From NCBI GenBank assembly GCA_035578905.1, contig JAQJVL010000572.1:434001-498000 (forward strand): a stretch of 64,000 nt of DNA. The letters run 5' to 3'. Under the pieces are notes generated by a model, which was not told where the DNA came from, searched no databases, and worked only from the letters and a program-made list of their open reading frames with translations. Every line of letters begins with the position of its first letter. Position 1 is the first letter of the stretch. This document shows positions 12,701 through 24,333 of the stretch, one piece after another. Made by a program: the position numbers and the translations under genes. This DNA is from Stictocephala bisonia (Eukaryota > Arthropoda > Insecta > Hemiptera > Membracidae).

Positions 12701-15700
12701 TGCTTGCATCAGTGTGGCTAGCTTTTGCGCGAGGTAACCCTTACGTCGGGCCCTATACGAAAGTGAACCCTTCATATTTTTTTCGTTTTTCGTTTTTTTT
12801 CTATCGTTTTTTCGAGCGGGTTTTTTCAATTATTGATTAATTTTGTGATTTCTTTATGTAAATGTTGTTTTTTATGTAAATAAGGGGGTTTAGGTAGATT
12901 TAGTGTAATTTTTATTGTTAAACATGGCTGACAAAACTTTGATGACCTTGACTTGAGTGACAACTTATTACAATGAAATTTTCCGGGCACCGAAAGTGAC
13001 GAAAGGGTGATATGATGAAGTTTTTTAACCCAAATTTTGGGGTAACAACATGGGCTCAAAAAAAATTAACTTTTTTTAAGACAATAAGCTTTGGTGGCCA
13101 TAACCCGGGGGATGGCTCACCCATTGATTGGTTTTTTCCCGCATCCCAAGGGGAAAGGACCCCTATCCAACCACAACTTATGCGCTAAAACAACTTTTCC
13201 CATGCTACAACCAACTTCGTTTTGCTGTTTTTTGGGCTGTCTATACCCTTTGAAAAATAAAAATTTAAAATTTTTTAGTACTCAGTTTCCGGGTCGGTTA
13301 GAGTGTTTTTACTAAAGAATGAACGTGTTTAATGGGTTTTTTATTTTAAACTGGGGTTTTTATTGGGTTTTATTAATTGCAAGTAGAAAGTATAATAGTG
13401 GCAGGTGATATTAAAATAATAATAAAATTCATTTATTTGCCCCAAATTGTTTACAATTATGGACAATGTCAAATCATCTTTAATTTCAAACTAAAAATAA
13501 TGCAAACATTTGTCAACATTAAAAACAAAAAAAGATAAATGAAAACAATATATATTTTAATAAGCTTATAGTAATAAAAGGTTAGAAGCAATGTGGTTCA
13601 AGTAAAAAAATTTTATCTACAGAATAGAAGGGGTTTTTCCGGAGCCATTGTAAAACTTAGTTAAAAAAATTTTTTTTGATTACTTTAAAACAAAAAGGGA
13701 AAGGAAATTGTATACTTTTTTAAGCACAATACCACTGGCTACAAGAGACTTCGTCAAACAGAAAAGTGTATGATGTTTCATTTCTGTTGGTGTTGTGAAA
13801 ATGATTTTTGTAATTAAAATTAGAAATGAGGGTTTTGAAAAACTAAGAAATGAGATCAATATAAAAAGTTAATAAATTTTTAATTTTTAAATACTGGAAA
13901 AGGGGGTTTTCAATTTCAAATAAACTTGATTCAAACTACTCTAATTGCTTTTTTTGATAAAAATATTTCCTTAATGCGTTTGAATTCCCCCCCGAAAACA
14001 ACCATATCTAAAAATAGATTGGAAATAACTAATATCTATTTTTTTTACATAATTTATGGGAACAAAGATGTTAAACCCTTAAGAGGGAAAAAACTCTTTA
14101 ACCTATTGGATATTTGCCCATATGTTTAATTTCCAAATTAGTTTTGGTCAATGAAAAACCCCAAAAAATTACCTAATAGAAGTTGTTTTAAAAAGGGAAT
14201 TAAATGACTGAGACCAAGATATCAAGTTTTGGATGACGGAAGAGAGGCAACTGGGGGACCAAATTTGGGAAATGGGTTTTGTATCTTTTGATTTTCCTAC
14301 CGAAAACAGAAACTAGTTTTTTAGCTATCGATAATTTCCCTTTTAAATTTTAATAATTTTAACTAAAAGTTAGCGGTTTTAACACAAATTATCGGTCATG
14401 ACTCACTTTTCCAAATTACTTTAAATTAACAAAAAATTAAATAATAACCAATTACAAAAAACCTTTTAGACAGTTTACAGAGGAAAAAAATAGACATTTT
14501 AAACAACTTGGCGAATAAACTTGGGAAGACGTTTACAAGTGAATACGTGGGTACAACATTTGAAAAAAAAATACAAAAAAATTTTTGTGGATCAACATTT
14601 GATATTTTTTCATAAAATTTTTTGACTACTTTTACCTCATTTTCCATTGGCAAATACCAGCTATAATTGTACAAACCGCTTGGTTAGTGATGAAATAAAA
14701 CAAATGAAAAAAAAAAATTATAGAGCTTTCAAAAAATGGAAAAACCAAAAAAATAAAGAATTCACAAAAATAGCAAAGTCTCTAAAAAACAATTATTAAA
14801 GAAAAATTAAAAAAACTAAAAAAAAGTATTTTTCTGAAACAATAGCTAAATCAAAAAATGTGGTTAAAACCCCTTGGGAAATTGATAAATAATGAGTAGG
14901 AAAATCAACAAAAACCAAAATTTTTGTTAAGCCAACCATAAATCAAGGTGGCAAAGTATTTTAAAACTGTTATAAAATATGTAATGCTTTAATAACTACT
15001 TTGTAGATGTTATAGGGTAAGGATGTACCCAATTTTTAAAATTCCCAAATCTCTAATAACAAAACATTTAGATCTTTAAACTAAATTTACAACCCAAAAT
15101 TTAAAATTTTAAAAGTTCACAAAATGAAAAAAATTAAAATAATAATTTTAAAACATTTGATAACAAGTATACTACGGGTTATGACAACATTTCCCCAAAC
15201 ATGGATAAAAATGCCGTTGATCTCCTAGCTAAACCAAACACATTAATTAACTCTTCTTTTTAAGTGGAATTTTTCCCCAATAAATTAAAAATAGCAAAAA
15301 AAAAGGGATTATAAAAAAGGTACAGCACTGAAATAGCTAATTATAGGCCCTCTCAAAAACCATATTTTCAAAATTTTTTGAAAAACAGTATAACCCAAAT
15401 TCCGTAAATTTTCTCGAATCTAAGCCCCGCAAAATAAGCCCCCCCCCTTGTTTTTTATTGAAAATTTGGTAAAAAAAAAGGGCCCCCTCGAATCTAAGCC
15501 GCACCCCGTTTTTCCGGGCAATTTATCCCGAAAAACGGCAATCTAGCATCACAAAATGAGCTTTTTAATTGACGAAAGTCATGAAAGTTTTTATTTCAAA
15601 AATATTGGATAAATTACTTATTTTCATGTTATTTTTAAAAAAAAACTATAAAAAACTTTTTTTTATAAACCCCTTTTTCCCAAAACTTTTTTACCCAAGA

Positions 15701-18700
15701 GTATTCCCTAATTCTAGGCAAAGTATTACCCCGTAAAGCGACTGGGTACGGAATGTAACTGGATACGAGCTAAATGCTTTTAAAAAGGAAAAGGAAATGA
15801 GAAGACCCATACAGTCCTACACTGTGTTTAAAATCACCTGTTCATTGCTCTACCCACAGAACTTTTCTGTAGACCCCCCAAACCTTATCTTTTAAGAAAA
15901 AGTCATGTAGGACAAAGAACAAGTACAAATGGAAGAAAACAAAACCCCTAAGCCCCCCCCCCTCCCACCCTGATTTTGGGGACCTCATTTTGACGTCACC
16001 CCCCTTCTTTGCAAAAAAAACCACTTCCCCTTCCCCCCTTCTACTTTCTCCCCACTGTCTTTCAAGCCAAATTATTCTCCTCACTTTTGGAAGGCTCCAA
16101 CCAAAATCTAAAAATTTCCCTTTTGGCTATCTACCTTTGTTATTTTTGATAGAGACATTGGTTTTTAGCTTTAACTTAAAACCAATCAAAAGAAAACTTA
16201 CATTACTGTAATATTTTTTACCGCTAAACAGAAAATTGTTGTCGAAATACCCCCTAACTCTAAAATTACCCTCCCAAAAAGGCAAAAAAATTATTTGAGG
16301 TTGGGCAAGTACACAGCCGGCAAATGACAGATGAAAGGAGAAACAAATAAAAACTCAAAAAAAAAAGTCACTGTTGTTTTTTTGGTTTATTGTGAAAATA
16401 CCTTTGCTATGCTGACTTAACCTAATTGAAATTATTTAGTCAAAGTATTATTTAATTAGTAATATGTTATGAAAGTGTTACCGTATTTAGTTAGTAATAG
16501 TGAATGATGAACACCAAACATGGCTATCAAAGATGCCATTTCATGGGTTCTTTTTAAAAGGGAAAGTAATTAGTTTTGCAGCGAAAAGGAAACAGAGCAG
16601 AATGCGCCAATTTGGATTTGGAGCCGGTAGTTCACAGTGTTGGAACTAGTGATGAGTCAAAACTCAAAAATATTGAAGACGCATATTTTGCCTAGAAGAC
16701 GAGGTTTAAAGGAGAAAACAGGATTTTAAAAGAATGTTATGAAAGGAAGTGGAAAGAAATCGCCCTCACCTACACAAAAGAGTTATCGCAATTTTCTCCT
16801 CCCCTCAAACTCCCCTTTCCCCCCCCCCCTGCAAACCTGTTTTAGCCTCTCCCCTCCCCACCCACCCCCTTCCCCCCCCCTCCCTATCCTTTTTCACCCC
16901 TGCACCGACGACCCACTGTATAAAATTTAAATAGTGACTGTGCACTGTCTGAGAAAACACGCATAACCCTCCATTTTCACCCCAAAAGTTTTAAAAAATT
17001 GGTTTTTTGCCCTCAAAAAGCTTTTAGCACCATTGGATTCAACTCTAATTGGGGGGAATGTAAGCCGCACGCGAATCTAAGCCGCACCCCTTTTTTGCGG
17101 TCAAATTGCGTCAAAAAAGTGGGCTTGATTCGGTATATACGGTAATTTAAATATTAGAGTCAAAAGGGTTTTTTAGTACAGAGCACAAAGGGTTTAGGAT
17201 TGGCCATTTATACAACAGCAGCCCTTAATTTTTTGAATCAATTGGAAATTTAGAAGAGGAAAAAAGGGTTTTGGAATTTTCTGGATTTAAGCAAGGGTTT
17301 TGATACTGTTTCCCATGAAACACTTTTGAATAAATTATCTTCGATTGGGAAATTTTAGACATTCCTCTTTCCTGTTTGATCCCATTTATCAAATAGACAA
17401 AGTTTTGTGGAAAACCATTTTTCAATGAAAAAAGGGTTAATTTATCAAAAATCATCCTTGCGAACAGTTAAAAAAAAAGCGTTCCCAAGGCCAATTTAGG
17501 CCCCCTTTTTATTTTTGTGTTAATTAAGGGTTGCCAAAAAAAATTTTTGACTTAAATAATAAAATTGCCTTTACCAATGATGTTTTAAATTAATTGTAAT
17601 GGCAGAACAAACAATGGGTAAACAATCAGCAAAAAAATAAATTTTTTAAATATGAACAGTTTTTTTTTATCAAACATCAACTTTTATTAAATCCTTTAAA
17701 AACTAAACTAATTTAATTTTAACACAACAAAATAAAAATGTAGCTGCACTTTTATAAATTTAAAAAACAAAAACTCGAAGATAAAAATACAAATTTTTTT
17801 GGGGTTTACTATTGATAATCACCTCATTGGGATGAACAAATAATAACTACTAAAAACTTACATCCGTTATATTTGCTCTATAAAAAGGGGCCAAAATTTT
17901 TGATCTAAAATCATTGAAAACTATCTATTTTTCATACATTTTTTCGAATATTTTATTTGGTTTTGAAGTTTATGGAGCAACACACAAAAAACTCTTTATA
18001 AATATTATTAATACAGAAGGAGCCATTGTATTATTCTGAAAACTCAATTGGGATGATTTAGTAAAAGAACATTTTAGAAAATTTGGGGTTTATGACTGTT
18101 TATAGTTTTTTTTTTACAAAGTTATATTTCATACTAAACTAATCATACTATTGAAAACATTGGGGAAAACCTAAATATAATACTAGGGGGAAAAATAAGT
18201 AAAAATGCCTTGTCTAAGTTATCATTTTTTGAAAAACAACCAAATGTGATAGGTATTAATTATTTAATCACCTGCCACAAGATATTAAAATTGAAAATAA
18301 TGTTTTAAATTTAAAAGGGGGGGGGGGGTAATAAAACAACAGTTGAAGACCAATTTTTCTATGGATGAGTTTTTACAATTAACTTCACCTTTATGTTTAT
18401 CGACAGTTATACCATACATTTTTTAAACCCAGTTATAATTCTTTTTTTTAAAATTTTTGCACTATTCTTTTTTACCTGTACAATATATGTAAAGAAATTT
18501 TTAAAATTCAATACCCTGAAAGCATGGCCCAAACTCTTTTTAAAAACCGGAGCTATCTTGGAAATTTTAATTTGATCAGGAAAAATGCCAAGATAAAAAA
18601 GGAACCAGTAATGAGCATTAGGTTCACTGATAGCTATGCCACATTGTTTTAAGAGGCACTCAGATGCCCAAAGATAAAATTTTTTATTTTAAAAAAATTG

Positions 18701-21700
18701 ACTACGAAAAAATGACTTTTGCATCTATTTGGGTTTAAAAAGAAATTAATTATTTATTTAAATTTTTGTATCAAGAAAGGTTTTTTTTACAAATGAGTGA
18801 TTGGTAATAGATAAGTTTGGTAATATTAAATTTTCAATAGTTGAAGAAAAAAGTTATTACACTTCAGCCATGCATTTAGGATTAGATATTATTTGTCTTT
18901 TGTCTACATTTAAAATTATTCCTGAGCTTTGGCCCGTTCTTTTCCTGCCTAGTTTATTATTAACTATTTGTCCAGTTAATGTCATAATGTTATTAGAGTT
19001 TTCAATCCTACAATTAAAGTAATTCTTTTTTTTTTCCTAATAAAAATTCCTTTTAGTTTTTTTTCTTTTTTGTTTCAAAAAACTCTTTTGTAAAAGACCC
19101 TCTTTTTTCCTAGCTTGATTACTTAAAACTAACTAGTGTAACATTAGTAAAAAACTAGGTATTTTAGTAAAAAACACTGACTTCGGTAAGTTTAGCTATG
19201 GTGAAGTATTTTTATTGGGCGTTCTTTCAGTTCTTAGAATATTCTCACGCAAAATGAAGCAAGGCCAGGCTGTGTGCGCGCCTCTGTGAAGCGTACATTG
19301 CCTATTGCACCATGTAGGCGTCTTTTACTGATATTTACCAAGTTTTTATCTTGTATTTTTTTATCCGAATTTATATGTATCCGGATCGTAATACCCGCCG
19401 CATTAGTCCGGATAAAACGAGGTTTTTTCGTAACTTTAACTTCTTAGTTTTACGGGATTTTTTTCCCTTTTTGGGGTTTGGTTGAGTATTTTTTTTGTTT
19501 GTTTACAATTGTTAATGAAAGACTGCGTTATAAAAATAACTATGTTATTTAACAAAAATAAGAAAAACACTTTGGACAGTAAGTAAACCTAAAAACATTT
19601 TAAGAAAATTATTATTATCAGTTTTTAAATATTGGATTTGTTATATAATGTATTAATTTCTTATATTTTGCCAGTTGAATTATAGTTGTAAGCAACAATG
19701 GACAATAACTATCTTACTCTTGTTCTTAAGAAGTATTAGTCATATGACATTAAGTTCTTTGAATCACTGTATTTTCTGATTGGATCATCTTTTTGACCTC
19801 AGATTGGCACTGTTGTATTGTACATCAGACCTTTAAAAAGAGGTATAACTCGAGGCAGGCTTGAAAATCCATTTAACATTTTTAAGACTTCCTTCGTTGG
19901 GCCATTCCCTTGATATGCGAAAAACGAGTAAAATATGTCTAAATGTTTGGTATAGGGACATGTAAATAACTACAAAGTTTCATTTAAGTTTTAACCCTTT
20001 ATACGCCAAACAGATATATACCCCCCTCTACTTTGCCTCAAACATGGCAACGAATATATCCAAATGAAAGAGTGAAAGGAATATCCTTTTTGTCGATTGT
20101 AAAGGATAAGAAAAATGTGTCCATATAAAGATAAAAATTTATAAATGATGTTAAAGTTAATTTTAAATCATAGTATAAGACAATTGTGACAATGCCATGT
20201 ATGTAAACTTCTTGTAACGGCAATAAAAATTTGAATTTGACAATTCCAAAAAACTTCTGCTAGAGTGCAGCATCAACTTAGACATGTCTTTAGCTAACTC
20301 ACTCAGCCTATCAAAAACATAAATCGTCTATGAATAAAAGGGGGGGGGCACCAATAAGATGTGCATAGGCGGGGCACCCCCACTGCCTTTGCACACATGT
20401 AAAACGGAAATATCCTAGGTCTGTCGTTCATTGTTTTCATTAATTATCATTCTTTTTCTTTGTTTTCTAGTTTTCAATTATTTTGTTGTAGTTATTATTG
20501 TATCATAAATGACATTTACTTATAAAGTTTCAACTAAAATTTTGATAATTTTGTATACTTGTACTTTTCATTATAATTGTACTTCTACAATAAAATAGCA
20601 TTAAAAATTATAACTTTAAATATACATTTTTTAAGTTCCTAAAACTTAAAAATTAACTTCAAATATCACCAACATTATTTTTTTTATATAATTACACGTT
20701 AATTTATAATAGGGTAAAATAATTTCTACTTACGAAGGGTTAAAATAAAAAAAATATATTCCAGACTTTTTCCCAACTCCGTGTGTGTTTCACTATGTAA
20801 AAAATTGTCACTGGAAGATTAGCAGGATATTGTTAAAGTTTTTATATAAACTATATCATGTGATTAACAGAACAGTCATTAAGGGTTCAAGAACACACAG
20901 GTACAATGGGGAGGGTATGGAAAAGTACAGAGTGGTAACTTTGTGGCCACATTACAACTGTTCAGATAGGCCTATGACAACTGTACTCCACAGTACTGCA
21001 TCCGCTCAGTTAGTGCGCCGTCGGCTCTGTTTGCTTTCCAGGGAGTCAATTGAAAGTGAAAATCTTTCATCACACAAGCTATTAGTTATGGATGAATTTT
21101 TATAGAGGCATCCTATATTTTAAATTTGAGCAAGAGAAAGAGAATGTGAAGGATGAGAAGCTGCCTCTTCTATATAATAAGATTTCTCCTCCTTTCTATT
21201 CATCTAAACCAGTGGTTACCAAACTTTTTCATTCCACAACCTATTTTAGCCCATATGTTTTAGCTGTGACCCCATAAAAATAAATTGCAGCGAGGGGCTG
21301 AGAGGCGAATGATAAAAGTCATGCCTAAAGCCACTTGGGTTCATTGTTTTCTGCATAGCAAGACATTAGCTACCAAGGTCATGCCTACTAAGCTAAAAAT
21401 AGTGTCAAACAAAACTTTTAAGCTGGTTAATTTTGTAAAAAGCCAGCCATTACAGTGTCGACTGTTATCACAGTTATGCGAAGAAAGGGAGGCACAGTAC
21501 AAATGCCTCTTACTTCACAAAGAGGCAAGGTGTCTGTCACGAGGGAAGGTTTTTTCTTGAGTGTTCGCTTTGTGCTCTGAGCTTAAAACATTTTTTAAAA
21601 TTGCAAACAAGGACCTCGCCGGTTTTTTTTAGTGAACGGCTATTAAAACTTGCTTTTAGCAGACATATTTCATCATCTAAATGGTCTCTAGGTTTCCTTG

Positions 21701-24273
21701 CAGGTAAGAGACAAAACTATACTTTTTGCACAAGACAAAGTCAATTCATTTTTACGGAAATCAGCCACTTGGTCAACCAGGGTTGAGAAGAATATATTTG
21801 AAAACATTGACCTGACAAATAAGCTCATCACATCCCTTGATCAAAGCTATGAAGATTATCCTTACATTGACAATGTGTCCAAACTGGTTACTACTCACTT
21901 GCAAGTTCTACAAGAGCAGATCTTTAGCTACATTTCAGAGGATCAACCCACTGATTCATGACAAACGCATCAAGCCAACTGTTACAAGACTTTGCAACTG
22001 TCCTTCAGCATCCAAGATGTTGATAAGTTCTGGCTACAAAGAAGAGCTAAGTATTAAAGCTTAACATCAGCGGCTCTGAGAATCATCATGCCCTTTGCAA
22101 CATCCTACTTCTGCAAACTCGGATTTTATCCGTTGGTCATTAACATTAAAACCAAGGAAAGAAATCGACTGGATGTAGATTGTATATGTATTTAAAAGTA
22201 AGCCAAATTTTAAAAAAACTTCTGACAAAACACAGTCCCATGTGTCTCATTAAAGAAATTTTTTCCTTAACCCTATGCGATCGGTTGGCCAGCTGTACTG
22301 TACAATGTGAATACTTAGTCAGCTCGGCGTTGCTACAAAATAAATTGTCCTATATCAGAGTCACGTCGGCAAAGCGCTCACATGTTTTGTCCTCGGTAGT
22401 TGGATGTCCACCACTGCTGGACAAATAGATTTTCCTAATGCATTTGGATGGCCAGCACAGCTGGAAATTTTACATTGTTGTTTATTTAATTTTCCTGTCA
22501 GGTTAATTCTGCAATCTATTGGGACACTTTGGAACTATTTGAGTTTTTTTCTACATTGTTGGCAGTGCCTAGACTCTGTTTCTGTTCTAATTTCTGACAT
22601 AAACTCTCCCTTGTGTTGTTACATACTCACGATGCAATCTCTCTTCACTGTTGTCGTATATTTGAATATATATTGTTAATTACATGCGTTCTTTGTAATA
22701 TAATTGTATATATCATACTTTAGATATTGTATAGAAGAATATTATTGTGTATAAGTATGTAGATATCTGTAAATATTAGGCTTATAATTATTACGTTGCT
22801 TCATAATCCTACTATTTTGAACTGTGATTATTATGTTATTATTTTATTAGTTAGTTAAATGAGCAACAATATTCTTGACAAATCTGACGAAATAAGACAA
22901 GTTTTGAACTGTGATGATGACAATAGTTCTACTGGTTCCAAGCATGAGAGTGATGTAGAATCTAATGTAGGCGAAATCTTTGACAAAGAACTGCGAGCGG
23001 AATTAGGGGATTTTGATTTACTGTTTGATAGTTATGACTTCGAAAATGTCGTTTTTATTGACAATTCAGTGGAAAATGTAGCGGAACAGCGTAATGTGAC
23101 TACTGCAGAACAAGCTGAAGGTGACCGAGTTGAGGCGGAGGAGGCTGAGGTGACCGAGATGTCGATGGTCAAGATGGAGAAGTGGTTGAAGGTGATGGCT
23201 GGAGGGAGTGGAAAGAAAGTGACGTAGTTTTAATAAATTTATTTATAATATGACAACTGGATTTAGGCCACCTCGAGGTCCAATTCCAACAACAGAGCTA
23301 GACTATTTCCAATTGTTTTTCACAGACAAACTGCTAACAGAGATAATGAATGAAACAAATAGATATGCAAAGGAAAAAATCTAGAAAAATGCTCCTTTAA
23401 GAAAAATCTATTTAGTGGTCCTGGAAGGATGTCAATCTTCCAGAACTTAAAGATTTTTTGAGGATACTTATTAATATGGGGTTAAACCCTAAACCTGAGT
23501 TGAATGATTATTTTTCCAATGATTTGATTATCAGCCTTTTTACAAATCCATTTTATCTAAAGACAGATTCCAACAAATATTTTGGAATCTCCATGTTTGT
23601 CCACCAAAACTGGTTCCATAACAGGAACTATCACACGGTCTGGAAAAGTCTGTTAAGTAGTTCTATATTTAAACAAAAAGTTCAGACAATATTACGTTCC
23701 TGAGCACAATGTGAGCGTAGATGAAAGTACTGTCGCTTTTAAGGGCCAAGTACATTTTAAAGTATATAGTAAGGATAAGCCCAACAAATAGGGTGTTAAA
23801 ATTTTTGTCAGGTCTGAGTCAAAATCAGGTTGTATCTTGGTATTAGAGCCCTACTTAGGTAAGTTAAACATGAACCATCAAGACTTAGTTGTTACGAGCC
23901 GCATCGTCTTACACTTAAGTGGACAAATTGGAAGAAGACTATGGCACTGTTGAGGGATTACACATTTACACAGATAGATTCTACACTAACTTGGAGTTAG
24001 CTTCAAAACTTTAAAAAAAAAAGGTTCATATCACTGGGACAATAATGCGTAACAGAAAGAGGTTACTGCGTAAAGTACGGCAAATGAGAAAGGGAAACCA
24101 TGAAAAAATAAATAAAAAATGGCACCAGTAATGAAACTAAAGAAAGGAGACAACAAAGCATACTGTGAAGATGAAAAATTTTCTGTTTTAATTTGGAGGG
24201 ATACAAATGATGTGACCATACTCTCTACACTATATCAAAACCAATGGTGGTCTGTATGTGTAATGAATATATG

Positions 24274-24333
<60 letters not shown>

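Larger units (their letters stand above)
11760..18400 (+). mobile_element. Decayed LINE with two nested DNA transposons
   Basis: Three plus-strand blocks line up in LINE order. These are a linker plus the start of an endonuclease (11769-12608), the endonuclease end plus the RT N-terminus (13333-15399), and the RT core plus C-terminus (17145-18360). They are separated by a TTAA element (12609-13332) and a 1.7-kb TIR element (about 15400-17144). The clade is CR1/jockey-like and was not resolved. It lies within the 16.8-kb ADD intron. Confidence 0.7.

Noticed and set aside
16739..16934. Pro/Ser-rich frames
   Set aside because: They arise from C-homopolymer DNA in the suspect low-quality zone.
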